Below, in pieces: positions 44,915 to 56,569 of a stretch of 64,000 bases of DNA. Made by a program: the position numbers and the translations under genes. The notes beneath the pieces are model-generated. The model worked only from the letters and a program-made list of their open reading frames with translations, was not told the DNA's origin and ran no database searches. The stretch lies in assembly GCF_000003195.3 (NCBI RefSeq), contig NC_012879.2:33664575-33728574 (forward strand). Direction: 5' to 3'. The first letter of the stretch is position 1. Each line of letters begins with the position of its first letter. This DNA comes from Sorghum bicolor (lineage: Eukaryota; Streptophyta; Magnoliopsida; Poales; Poaceae).

Positions 44915-46132
44915 TGGAACTAAAAGAAGGATCTGAGTTTCGAGGCAAGCATAGCATGGGATCATCCTTGTTTCCTAATAACTTTAATCACACAATTCAT
45001 ATTGCATGTGTCTCCTTGATAAGGATTTCCTAGTATTGATCTTATACCTTGTCACCTATGGTTTTGCATTGGGTAGCTTATGCTAGTGCTCCACTAAACC
45101 ATGATCTTGTAATTTGATTAATGGAATATGCAATAAACATTAAAAGAGGACTTTTTAGCAACTTTGGTATAGAGGGCTGGAGCATTGGGCTATCCTATGG
45201 TGCTCTAGTTTCTCTCCATAAGGACTTATCTGTATCTCACCATCCGGGACATACAGTACAACTGTGAGGGCTACATGGCTCTGGCTTTAGCTCAGTATGA
45301 GGACCTTTTCTAGCTTGTTAGTGGTTACCATTGTGGCGCAAATGGGGAATAGCAGACCGTGGATTCATGCGGGTGAATCACATGGACTGACTAATGAAAC
45401 CAAGCGGCCCTAACTTGTTAGACGAACCTTTGAAAGGCTTCATAGTGAACCCTGCCGGTCTTCCATGGTAGTGGGCTAAGAGGTCGACGGGCCTCGGGCG
45501 AAAGGGTAAATCATGACTCACAGTGAAAGTGTACAACCTCTACAGAGTGTAAAACAGATATATCAGTCGTGCTCACGGTCACGAGCGGCCTTGGACCAAT
45601 ACAGAATAAATAATCACTAATGGCAAGTTATTAATGTTATTATTGTTAATATGTTGTTTATGCTATTCTTTATTCACTTTACTTGATCATGAGTTTATTT
45701 TGGGACTTGACAACTTGATGCTACTCATATGCTGAAATTATGACAACTAAAAGCTACATGCAGTTCAACTAGTGTCTAGCCTTTGAGCCTCATGAACACT
45801 ATATTATTCTTGTTGAGTACAAGATGTACTTACGCTTGCCTTTACATTTTATTTGGATAAAAATCCCGAATGAGTACCAGATTGCTAGTTTGGAGAAGAG
45901 TTTAGGCTTGTGCTCAACCAGTCAGTTGTCCCTGTGGATTTGGAGCTTTCGCCTGAAGAACGGAGTGTCTTTCCACTGTTTGCTATCTAAGGTTATATCT
46001 TTTATACTAAGTTCGTTATATAATAAGCATTGACTATTGATATTACCCTTATTTGTGGCTATATGTGAGATTTGACTTCCTGGGCTCACATATGGTGTGT
46101 ATCTGGTTTTGTTCTTAAAACCGGGTGCTACA
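44911..46132 (+). repeat. Element B 5' LTR, last part
   Basis: It begins inside the LTR at the position equivalent to 6686 of A, not directly after the sequence at 23086. Part of the B LTR was therefore lost together with the right end of C. It ends CCGGGTGCTACA. It is very similar to the A LTR in this part. Confidence 0.85.
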
Positions 46133-46135
46133 AAG

Positions 46136-46147
46136 TCGTATCAAAGC
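46136..46147 (+). other. Primer-binding site of element B, altered
   Basis: tcgtatcaaagc lies three bases after the LTR end. Relative to A it has one change, in the second base. Confidence 0.75.
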
Positions 46148-46326
46148 AATGCTGTCTGTAGGACGCAAGCCTAGATAGTAATGGTCGTTTTAGTCATCTT
46201 TGCTTCACTACATTCATGCTTACTATCTCACCCTTGCTATTTGCTAAAATTCTTATGCTTCTATCATCTAATTCTATTCTAAAAGTATTGCTTCTATTCT
46301 AACTTACTCTTGGTCTAAATCCATAC

Positions 46327-47052
46327 ATGGTTCGTAACGAAAAAATTGCTCGCAACAACTCTGGAAGACCATGTTTGACTCGGGGAATCTATGGATTAAC
46401 GGAACCGGAATATGAGGAAGCTCGCCCTGTCCCATCAAGACATACTTGTTGGCGGAATGAGTACTTTACCACATCCTTTAGTGGCGAAGATTTCTTTCAC
46501 CCTCGGCTTGTGCGTATACTACTAGACCACTATCCTGAACAGCAAGCCAAGGAGGAATATAAGTGCACTAAGTGGACTCATCCTAAGTATGAGAGCCACT
46601 GGAGCACAGAAGCGCACATCACAAGGTGGAATGAGTTTACTGGTTCACACGTGGTGGAATCCATTCATTCGTCTCTCAGTGACTGTTTCAGTAAGCATGC
46701 TAGCATATCTGATGCTGCCCATCAAGCTCTTCTGGCATATCGTGGAAAGCACTACGAAGAGAGGAAGAATGTCAAACAAAAGTATCTTCCTTGTCGTCCA
46801 CCAGGCACTTTGCAATGTGTGATGGCTGACCCCTACTTGGAGCAGAATGAACAACTAAAGGAGATGGCTTTGACTATCCAAGTCATGAATCAAAAGCTAG
46901 AAGACAGTCAACTGGAATAGGCGGAAGTAAGGCAACACTATGAGGAAGCCCTTGATGAGATTGATGAGTGGAGAAGTCGTGGTGGATTACCTAAGATCAA
47001 TGAGGTGAAGGACATACATCGCTTAACTCCACGCAAGAGATGCTACCCTTGA
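46327..47052 (+). pseudogene. Uncharacterised ORF carried by element B (241 codons with one TAG)
   Basis: ATG 46327 opens a frame of 197 codons (MVRNEKIARNNSGRP) to TAG 46918-46920. The same frame then continues for 43 codons to TGA at 47050-47052. The protein is rich in W, Y and H with segments such as HPRLVRILLDHYPEQQ, KCTKWTHPKYESHWS and SIHSSLSDCFSKHASISD. It ends in a glutamate-rich, coiled-coil-like stretch. It is not gag or any pol domain. It sits between the primer-binding site and the leader repeats, where A and D have only noncoding sequence. I do not know its function. The regular codon structure suggests a real protein, perhaps a transposon accessory gene or a captured host gene. 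Confidence 0.7.
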
Positions 47053-48957
47053 TGCCGCTGCAGTCACACCGTGTTTAAGAAGTAGGAAGTCCCCCTTTGT
47101 AATAAACGTTAGTAGCAAAAGCTGAGTCAAATATGTGCGCTTTGTGAATCTTTAATGTCTGGTTGGTTTGTCTTAGTGCTTATGTTTGAGTTGGAATTTT
47201 GTAATGAGTGCAATGATCTTGTGGGTTTCTCCACAATTTCATTTAGTTTATAGGTCTAAGATACAAGGACTAGTGAATAAATAGATGGGTTTTAGTTTCC
47301 CTTGTTTTCTCTGTCCTGTCTTTTGGGAGCAACTTATCTTCATCAGTTCAAATCTCTATTCTCAGGGGACCATAAAATCATGTGAAAATTCTGGGTGAGA
47401 GTAGACTTCAAGGTCCTTCTCTGACCACAAGAATCACCCTCATAGCTGTTATGGTTTGGGAATTACGAAAATCACAAGATGGAATAGTTGAGCTGTCAGG
47501 AATCAGGACCAGTTTCAGTTGCCTACTGTTTTGGACAAAAGTAACTCCGGAATTTGGGAAAAGGTTCTATAATAAAGTTGTAGATCATTTGATAAGCTTT
47601 CCAACGATGCAAGCTGCAACTTTACCTGATCAATAGAACTTGAGTTATGGCCTCTACAAGTTAATGCTTCCGCACAGTTTCAAAATCTGGACAGTTCTAG
47701 TTAATTCCTACTTTTCAGCCAACTTAACATCAGAATCTGGAAAAGGGGGATATACAGAAGTTGTGGAGGACTTCATAAGATTTTCAACCATGTAAGACTC
47801 GTCCCCGTATGATCTAAGTAGCTCGAGATATGACTTCTGTAAGTGGCTGTATCGATGCTGAGACATTGTTAGGATGGATATCATGTTGGGCTGTTTTACC
47901 TAGGTTTAAAGACAGAAACTAAGGAAGCCTTCTATATGAAAGTTGTAGGGAATTTGATAAGGTTTCTAACGGTATAAGCTAAGATCTTATTGGATTGACA
48001 GAAAAGGAGGTATGCCTATTTTGCTGCGCTGGTGTCTTCGTATCGTGAGGAATTTCAGATTTCTTGTACATATCAGTCCACATGAGGTTCTCTTCGGTAT
48101 TAGAAGATCTGATGATAAGAAACCCACTTGAAAGATGGACTAAACTACCCATTTAAGCACTAGTTTACCTTTTTTAAGGGGGGGTAGTCTTATCAAAGGA
48201 CTTACAAGGAGAAGTGTTGGATCATTGATAAGGACCTCAAGTGTTTGGTAAATTTAGGTTTTGACGCAAGAAATAAGTTCCATTGAAGTGTGCTAATGGA
48301 GATGTAGGTCATTGCTGGTACTCATAGCTTAGAAGTGGTGCTTATGAGAATCAGGTGACACCAAAGTCTATGAAGTTATACATGGGATGTGAGAGCGAAG
48401 CAATTCAACTAAGATAGAGGTACCAATAGTTGGAACTTAGTGATGAAACCAACTCCAGACCATGAGACTTGGTACAGTGAATTCGAAAGACTATATGATG
48501 TGTAACATCTAAACTGAATATGAGAGCTAGTCCGTACTGTCCCCCGACCTATCTCATCTTAAGGGGGGTAGTACCTTGTTATGATAGATTAATGCCCTTT
48601 CAATTCACCATGAAGTAAGAAGTGTTTCTGGAGATATCACATGATCATAATCATCTATCCTGGCTCAAGTTAGCGAAATTAGTCACTTGACAAATTAGGA
48701 AGAGGATAAGCTACATCTACTGTTGATTCTACGGAGACTAAAAAGTCTTCATTACTAAACGGAGCATGACCAGTATGTTCTAGTTGATGGAAGTTCTCAT
48801 TTAGGAGATGTCATCTTTAATTATGGACATGAGAAAGTTAAAGATGCAAGAGTTGGAAACCACCAAAGGAAAGTGAATGAGACTTAGAGTTTTATAGATA
48901 TGGCAAGAGTTATCATAGGTTTGCTGGGGCCAATGTGATCTTGACATAAGAGTGAAT
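47053..48957 (+). other. Element B leader and noncoding interior
   Basis: From about 47150 it matches A from about 8230. Three degenerate repeats (about 47500-48060) correspond to those of A. PPT-like tracts lie at 48171-48187 and 48558-48571. 48720-48957 matches A 9530-9770. No coding sequence is supported; the 84-codon frame at 47382 is incidental. Confidence 0.75.
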
Positions 48958-49194
48958 AAGAGTTTAGGCTTGTGCTCAACCAGTCAGTTGTCCCTGTGGA
49001 TTTGGAGCTTTCGCCTGAAGAACGTAGTGTCTTTCCGCTGTTTGTTATCTAAGGTTATATATTTTATACTAAGTTCGTTATATAATAAGCATTGACTATT
49101 GATATTACCCTTATTTGTGGCTATATGTGAGATTTGACTTCCTAGGCTCACATATGGTGTGTATCTGGTTTTGTTCTTAAAACCGGGTGCTACA
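48958..49194 (+). repeat. Element B 3' LTR remnant (237 bp)
   Basis: The last part of the LTR (gtttaggcttgtgctcaacc to CCGGGTGCTACA) is joined directly to interior sequence. Both sides share aagag at the join, a typical microhomology deletion. The LTR end and the target-site copy after it are intact. Confidence 0.85.
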
Positions 49195-51536
49195 ATGGCT
49201 GGCGGTGGTGCTTTCCCTGTGCCCGAGCAGATGGGGAAGCCAAGCGTTTGCTGCCTGTTGAGCCCTAAGGTCTGAGTTCCAATTAGCTAGCAAGCTGCCA
49301 TGCACATGTCTTGCAAATCTTTTCAGGCCACCGCTAATCATCTGCTGCAATTCAGTACTGAAAGTTCCATCCATGTACGTACTTACATTGAAGGCTGCCA
49401 GCAATAGCCATCGACAATTGAAGTTAAGTTCCAGACTTTGTGCTAATCTTTTCTTTATTCATTGAGTCTATATATGGATCTCATCGAGGTGCTGAGCTCG
49501 CTCGCCGCTGTGGTGACAGCTGTTGGAAACCTCTCCGCTGACTTGAGCAAGCCGTCAAGTTTCTTCACGTGGAGACCATCGAGCCACCCCCATCAAGCCG
49601 CACGCATTCACTGAGACCGCCCCATTCGCTACAAGCCTCTGCGTGAGTTCGCCATATCCCAATATATCTACCGGTGCTTTTACCTTTGTAATCAAAAGCC
49701 TCCATGTTGTTCTCACCAAGCTTCGGCGAACTCCATGGCCAACCACTGTGTTAGAGATCCTGTGCCGTGCGTGCTTTGCCTTGCTCCGATTACATACAGT
49801 TTCCATAGCGAACATGATGAGATCATGTTGATGTCACCATGACATCAAACAAGTATTATTACCGTTTTCCTTTACAAAAATAAATCCAAAAATACAATAA
49901 AAATACATTAGCTTGTTTAGGTCATATTTTCTCTGTTTTAACTCCGATTTGACCCATTCAAATTGCGTTAAGTCTGTATTTGAAAGATCTACATGTTAGT
50001 AATATTGTTTTCTCAGTTTGAAACTTTTTTTAAATTTCGTGACACTATTGAATTAATTATTTTTCTATAGAAAATCTTAGAAAATTCATATTTTTTTTTG
50101 TTTTAGCTCCGATTTTTATGATCTTTATGTCTGTGTGATCATAGTGCGACGTAGATTCATTTTATAACTTTATATCTTTATTTTCTACTGTTGGTGTATT
50201 GTTCTAATTATAGGTTTGTTTGTTTTGTATGATTGTCTCTGGATGATTGTTGATGATGTGATGACTGAGTTTAGTCGGTGAGCTTTTATGTCGTGATCAA
50301 GAAGCAGTTTGTGGAAGGTTTGAAACTAAAAGAAGGATCTGAGTTTCAAGGCAAGTATAGCATGGGATCATCCTTGTTTCCTAATAACTTTAATCACACA
50401 ATTCATATTGCATGTGTCTTTTTGTTAAGGATTTCCTAGTATTGATCTTATACCTTGTCACCTATGGATTTGCATTAGGTAGCTTATGCTAGTGCTCCAC
50501 TAAACCATGATCTTGTAATTTGAGTAATGGAATATGCAATAAACATTAAAAGAGGACTTTTTAGCAACTCTGGTAAAGAGGGCTGGAGCATTGGGCTATC
50601 CTATGGTGCTCTAGTTTCTCTCTAAGGACTTATCTGTATATGACCATCCGGGACATATAGTACAACTGTGAGGGCTACATGGCTCTGGCTTTAGCTCAGT
50701 ATGAGGACCTTTTCTAGCTTGTTAGTGGTTACCCTTGTGGCGCAAATGGGGAATAGCAGATCGTGGATTCCTACGGGTGAATCACATAGACTGACTAATG
50801 AAACCAAGCGGCCCTAACTTGTTAGACGAACCTTTGAAAGGCTTCATAGTGAACCCTGCCGGCCTCCCTAGGAAGAGGGTTTAAGAGATTAGCTACCTCG
50901 GGCGAAAGGGTAAATTATGACTCACAGTGAAAGTGTACAACCTCTGCAGAGTGTAAAACTGATATATCAGCCGTGCTCACGGTCATGAGCGGCCTTGGAC
51001 CAATACAGAATAAATAATTAATAATGGCAAATTATTAAAGTTATTATTACTAAATATGTGGTTTATGCTATTCTTTATAAACTTCACATGATCATGAGTT
51101 AACTTTGGGACTTGATAACTTGATGCAACTCATATGCTAGAATTGTGACAACTAAAAGCTACATGCAGTTAAACCAGTGTCTAGCCTTTGAGCCTCATGA
51201 ATCCTATGTTATTCTTGCTGAGTACGAGATGTACTTACGCTTGCCTTTACATTTTATTTGGATAAAAATCCCGGATGGGTACCAGATTGCTAGTTTAGAG
51301 AAGAGTTTAGGCTTGTGCTCAACTAGTCAGTTGTCTTGTGGATTTGGAGCTTTCGCCTGAAGAACGAAGTGTCTTTCCGCTGTTTTCTATCCAAGGTTAT
51401 ATCTTTTATATTAAGTTCGTTATATATTAAGCATTGTCTATTGATATTACCCCTATTTGTGGCTATATGTGAGATTTGACTTCCTGGGCTCGCATATGGT
51501 GTGTATCTAGTTTTGTTCTTAAAATCGGGTGCTACA
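49195..51536 (+). repeat. Element A 3' LTR, second part
   Basis: It resumes with atggctggcggtgg, the text expected from 5562 onward, and runs to TCGGGTGCTACA. Together with 20819-22120 it forms the complete 3' LTR. The small ORF of the GC-rich module is at 49474-49614. Confidence 0.92.
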
Positions 51537-51541
51537 CTCCA
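51537..51541. repeat. Right target-site duplication of element A (ctcca)
   Basis: ctcca follows the LTR end and equals 4261-4265. Confidence 0.93.
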
Positions 51542-53775
51542 CCTCGGGCTCGAGAGAGAGGATGGGGAGGTCGTCCTATTTTTTTATGAGGAGTGGGGAG
51601 AGCGCTAGATGTTTTTGTGGAGGCCGACGTGGGCAGCTCCTGGCCACACAAAGGGAATCAGCCAATCAGGCTAAGATGGACCAATAGGAGGGGGAGGAGG
51701 TGAGGTGGCATTGAGGTGCGCCAATGGCAGATTTGAGGAGACGTGGCTGGGGTGGCGACACGGGGAGCAACTTAGAATTGTTAGGGTAAATTAGTCCAAA
51801 GATTTTAGATATAAAAATAAGAAATTCGCAAGATAATAGAAGTGTAGTAGTTTCGAAATTTATACTATACAATCTGTAGTAATTGAAAACTATCTGGAAT
51901 TATTTGCAAGCTAGTCGCATGGAAAAACTAACCCTTTCATGAAGTCCACAATATTAGCAAGGCAAAATTGTATCCAAATCAAGTTGGATGGTCAATGTTG
52001 CAGAACAAGATCCAGGGCCAAATGAACACCCTCAGAATTTGCAACATCTGAGTTGTGTGCTACTTGGCTAAATCAAATTGAACAAACATTGAGGATGTTG
52101 CTTATCTCCATGCTGTGACAAGAAAGAGGGGACAAAGGGGAAGCAAAAACAAACCTCAGAGGAACTCATAGCGGTGCTTATCTCGTCCTAGGGTTTATTC
52201 TTTTGAGTTTTAAAGTGTTTGCAACATAATTTAAGGAAAGGTCCAATAGCATTAGTTTGTTTCCAATCAGAGAATTGGGAACATAAATTGAAGATGATGC
52301 AATCAAGTTCGACAGATTTTTAAGAATATCTTCTATTGTGTGTTGCCTTAAATTTTGTTTTATAGGAAAAAGAAAGTTGTTCATGTACCTCAAGAGCACT
52401 AAAATTTGCATACATAGGTATTGAAAGGGAATAAAGAATTAAAGAAAACCCAGATTACCTTGGTCCAGTAGTGGTTACACAAGAGGAATCTGCAAGTCAC
52501 CAAACCACATCTAGAAAAAGATAAGGATACACTGACATAGTTCAATTTGAAGCATAGATCATTGCAAAGATCTAACAAATAAAATTAAGATCTTTTGTAG
52601 ACAATAGAAGCATAATAGCTGGCAAAGTTAGACTGTAAACCTACAGTAAATGAAAAATAAATATAATCTCCAATTAAAACTATTGGCAAGCCGGTAGCAT
52701 GGAAAAGTTAACCCTCATGATCCCACAACATTAGCAAGGGAAATTGATATTCAGAGCAAGTTCAATGGTTAAAGCTACAACAATTAGGTACAAGTATAAA
52801 TTACTTTGTGTCTCTATTTACCTTACATAGGGAGAACGTATAGTATGCACAAAAGAAATTGTTGGCATCTCTTGGATGAAGATAGAAACTGAAGTTTTAC
52901 ATGGTACTGAAATTATGAACATATCCATTTTGTTGTGATTGCTGCACAAACCAATGTAGCACAGACCAGCGACTTTCAGCTGTCTCCATAGCACCCAAAA
53001 TTAATCTCATGCATACCGAAGGAAAATATGGCAAATGTAATATATATACCGAATAAATATACTGCCTACTGGTCTGAAGAGAACACTGTGATTACCGTTG
53101 CAACCACAAGACTCGATAGAAAAGGATAAACAATGTTTCTTCTTATGAAGCAACAGGCAAGCATCATCAAGCACAAAATTGATGCCCAAAAACTCAAAGA
53201 AATAGGAGAGGCAAAAGTGACCGTACACAACCAAAGTGTATGGCAATGTAATCCTTGGAAATAGGGCATGTGCTCAGAAATGATAGTATATAATTTGGCG
53301 TCACACGCAATGATCATAGATAATGAACACGCAAAGGGGCAAATCATTATAGGTAATTGCATGAAAACCACGGATCTCATAAGTAAGAGTGAATCCAGCC
53401 GCATAGTATGTGACTAAACACACAATAAGCAGTAGCTCTCATTGGTGCATTAAAACTGCACAAAATAGAACAGCCAGGAATGAATACAAGGAAACATAAT
53501 CATACAATTGACCATTGCCTCTTGTATTATGGGACAAGCACATAAAACAAAAACATAATTTCAGGTGCACACATCATAGCAGTAGCCCATTCCCTTAATT
53601 TTTAACGCAACAACAATACGAAACCGTACTCATCACTGCACATGACTGGAATGCAAAAAATAAACAAAAGAACACCAGCGCTACAGTGGTGTCACAGAAA
53701 TGTCAATGATACGCTCATGTGCTCAGATCTTGGTCATAATACCTCTCTGCTCTCATATCTAGAAAACTGAGCAGA
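51542..53775. other. Host sequence continuing from 4260; no gene recognised
   Basis: The first 200 bp are GC- and GA-rich and continue the island at 3740-4260. The rest is AT-rich with short ORFs only. Two diverged direct repeats lie here: about 51895-52015 and about 52680-52790, sharing gcatggaaaa, ttagcaagg and caagttsratggt-like text. Confidence 0.5.
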
Positions 53776-53964
53776 TCACGACCTACAGAACAAGAATCTG
53801 CAGTAACCATGTAGATCGACAAGAGAAAAAGAGAACACCATATCTACGACAAAATGGAGCCCTCGTTCATGCATATGGCACATCAGGAGAAAGGGGAGGG
53901 AAAGAGAGGGGAGGGGAGTAAACCAGTGAGCGGACAGATCGAGGGAGAGCAGAGCCGCGCCGAC

Positions 53965-54500
53965 TGTCTGCAAAGAGCTCGCACGGAGGCGGTAGGCGGC
54001 CGTGGCGCCGGCCATGGCCGCCCGTGCCGTGCCGCTGCGCAGGGCCGTGCGTGTCTGTCGCGCCACACCGTGCCGTGGGACTCGCCCGCGTAGGGGTGGG
54101 GGGAAGGGAGGGACGCTGTCGCCTCGTGCACGTTGCCGCGACTGCCTGCAAGGAGCACGCTCAGAGGGGTAGGGCAGACGCGCCCGCCAGCAATGGCCGC
54201 GCGCACCACGCCGCCGCATAGGGCCGCGCGCGTTGGCCACGGCACGCCGTGCCACAGGGCCCGCCCGTGCGGGAGTATGGGATGGGAGGGACACCGCCGG
54301 CCTCCTCCTATGCCGTCACGTCGCGCACGTCACCGCGGCAGCCTGTAAGGAGCTCACACGGTACCGCGCAAGGCCACGTGCGTCGGCCGCGCGATGCCAT
54401 GCCGCAGGGCCTGCCCGTGTGGGAGTGGAGGCACGGGAGGGAGGCCGCCGAGCTCTGCCTATGTCGCCGCCTCACGCACATCGCTGCCTCGGGAGGGAAC
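53965..54500. repeat. Three degenerate GC-rich tandem units (~160-200 bp)
   Basis: Units begin near 53965, 54142 and 54341 with ctgYctgcaaggagc-like text. Each runs through a gccgcgcagggcc-like core and a gggagggaSgc-like part to a cgcacrtYgccgc end. Overlapping ORFs on both strands arise from the GC content. A GA-rich tract follows at 54500-54545. Confidence 0.6.
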
Positions 54501-55292
54501 GAGAGAAGGAGAGGGAGAGAGAGAGGAAGGAGAAAGAGGATAAGATGGGAGGGCATGGGAGGAGATATTTTTCTATTGAATTAGGGATGCGGCATGGACT
54601 GCTACAGTGAACCGTTTTTTTCCTCGTGAGAAGCCGTACAGGACACATGGCTGGGCCGATTTCCTGCCTAGCTTAGCCGGCTTAATAGGAGCAAATACGA
54701 AGGATAAGCATCAGAGTGAAATGTACCACGCCAAGTTGACAACGCTTCTCCTGCAGAACCGGTGTCCCTCTCCGTGGCGCACTCCAGCAGACCCCTCCAC
54801 TAAGCAAAACCATAAGGCAAATGTGAGTACGAAGAACAAAAAAGGAGCAAGCAAGAACAAAATTAGTAAGTAAAAATAAATTCTCCAACATAGGTTGCAA
54901 ACCCCAACTGCTCCGACGTCACCTACTGTTGCGATAGATGAACACCCGAGAAAAGCCCCAATGTGGCAACCAAATCCCAATGCACCCCGTGGGCGAGGCA
55001 GTCGGCCGTCCATGGGGCCCCAGCGCCGCGTCCGCTTGCTGACCCAGCCCCAAAGCCCGCACGCCCACCCAATAAAGCGCAGGGAGAAGAAGACAGCCCG
55101 CGCCCACCCAAACAAGCGTAGGGGAGAAGAACATAGAGCCCTTGCACCCGGTACGTACGCGACACGGAATGAAAAAGGTGCCGGGCTGGGCCGGGGCATG
55201 GAAGCCGGAAGCGGTACCTGAGCTCGATGTGGCGCGGAGATGGAGCTGGCGGAGGGTTGAGGCCGGCCGCCGGCGAGACGACGGAGGCACCT
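54501..55292. other. GC-rich region, possible 5' end of a minus-strand transcription unit
   Basis: On the minus strand 55400-54900 reads like the 5' end of a plant gene, with CpG-rich leader and a donor-like gagctcag/gtaccg near 55220. I cannot assign a protein. ORFs on both strands, including one of 266 codons (55511-54711 minus), show no recognisable domain. Confidence 0.3.
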
Positions 55293-55715
55293 GCAACGGC
55301 GGAAGGCGGGCAGCAGCTGCGGCGAGGCAGCGCGCGGCCGATCGATCGATTGGGGTAATCGGGGTTTTGCCGCAGTGACGACGGGAGGCAGTGAGCAGCG
55401 AGGTAGGCAGTAGGCACGCGTGTCGCATAAGCAGTGGGCTAATGGGTGTACAGTAAATATCATTTTTGCCCTTTGTGTTAGTTGCTCTTTGGTACGGTAC
55501 CGCACCCGCAACGGGGGAAGGCGGGCAGCAGCTGCGGCGAGGCAGCGTGCGGCCGATCGATCGATTGGGGTAATCGGGGTTTTGCCGCAGTGACGACAGG
55601 AGGCAGTGAGCAGCGAGGTAGGCAGTAGGCACGCGTGTCGCGTAAGCAGTGGGCTAATGGGTGTACAATAAATGTCATTTTTGCCCTTTGTTGGTTGCTT
55701 TTTGGTACGGTACCG
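55293..55715. repeat. Two-copy tandem duplication, ~213-215 bp unit
   Basis: Copy 1 is 55293-55507 and copy 2 about 55508-55715. Both contain ggaaggcgggcagcagctg, atcgatcgattgggg and gcgaggtaggcag and end in ggtacggtacc. They differ at only about ten positions. Confidence 0.92.
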
Positions 55716-55788
55716 TGATCATCAGCGGTGGGATACAGATTTTTCAAAGCATAATGTCCGTACGTTGTTATAGTTTTATTTAGATATA

Positions 55789-55967
55789 GGCCTATTTTTG
55801 GTTCCCCTTGCTAAAGTTTAGCCAGCTAAAATTATTTTAGCTATTCTTGGGTGACTAATGGAACTAAATTTTGTTAACTCTTTTTAGTCAATGTGTTTGG
55901 AACTTTAGCTACAAAAATGACTAAAGTTTAGCTAGCTATAATTTAGCAAGAGAAACCAAATAGGGCC
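55789..55967. mobile_element. MITE-like element, ~179 bp
   Basis: The left end ggcctatttttggttcccc is the imperfect inverted copy of the right end, which in reverse complement reads ggccctatttggtttctc. Internal copies of tttagctagct-like text add to the inverted symmetry. TA flanks both ends but is too short to prove a duplication. There is no coding capacity. The transposon superfamily is uncertain. Confidence 0.7.
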
Positions 55968-56560
55968 TACTTAATAAAATAACAATATATTTTTTATAGT
56001 TTATAGTCTCAGATAATTACATATGATAATTAATATAATAATGACTAAGAAAAAGAACAATAAAGACATGTCTCATATATTTATACTATAAATAAGTTCT
56101 TAATTGCTTAGTAGATCTCAAAGCTCTTCAGGGATAATGTTTGCATGTTCATTTTGATAACTTTGTAGAATGTCCACCAAGCATTCCGTCCTTAGCAAAC
56201 GTCCACTCTGTGAATGCCAGATAGTAAGTTAACTTATTAATTTTCTATGCACTCTACAAAATTTACATAGAGGATATATAGTTTATATGCTTACAGGGTG
56301 GATAGACAATCTTTTTCCATCCTACTATTTTAAATAACTATATACAAAGAAGCATGGCATTTCCCCGGAGAAGAGCAAGTGTTTATTTGTGTTAGCTAAA
56401 TGACATAGAATAATATTACTATATAATTTAATTAATAATTGAGAACATAAATTAAGAAGATATTACTACTACATATTATTTGGCCAAGTAAAATATTTGT
56501 ATCATGGTGTCTAATTTAACCCATACCGATGCACAAACAAAGAAGATATTGCTCCATTAT
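55968..56560. other. AT-rich spacer
   Basis: No gene, RNA or repeat is recognised here. Confidence 0.5.
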
Positions 56561-56569
56561 TACCTTAAT

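Larger units (their letters stand above)
22121..49194 (+). mobile_element. Element B: A-related LTR element, partly deleted, inserted in the 3' LTR of A
   Basis: B starts TGTAACACCCC after atggt (22116-22120) and ends GGTGCTACA before atggc (49195-49199). This is a 5-bp duplication with one change. Its 5' LTR is interrupted by element C. Its internal region has an unusual ORF, leader repeats and a noncoding domain shared with A. It jumps at 48958 straight into the last 237 bp of the 3' LTR, so most of the interior and of the 3' LTR has been deleted. Confidence 0.85.
4266..51536 (+). mobile_element. Element A: Tekay-type Ty3/gypsy LTR retrotransposon hosting a nest of four more
   Basis: A has LTRs of about 3.6 kb beginning TGTAACACCC and ending GGTGCTACA, a primer-binding site close to the initiator methionine tRNA type, and a polypurine tract before the 3' LTR. 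It has 5-bp duplications (ctcca) at both ends. Its internal region is mostly noncoding. Only integrase and a chromodomain remnant can be recognised, which places it in the chromovirus (Tekay/Del) lineage. Element F sits in its integrase and element B in its 3' LTR. With gag, protease, RT and RNase H missing, it resembles the large noncoding derivatives (LARDs) known from cereals. Confidence 0.9.

Noticed and set aside
54711..55511. 266-codon minus-strand ORF
   Set aside because: It crosses a GC-rich leader and an AT-rich stretch, overlaps other long frames and shows no recognisable domain.
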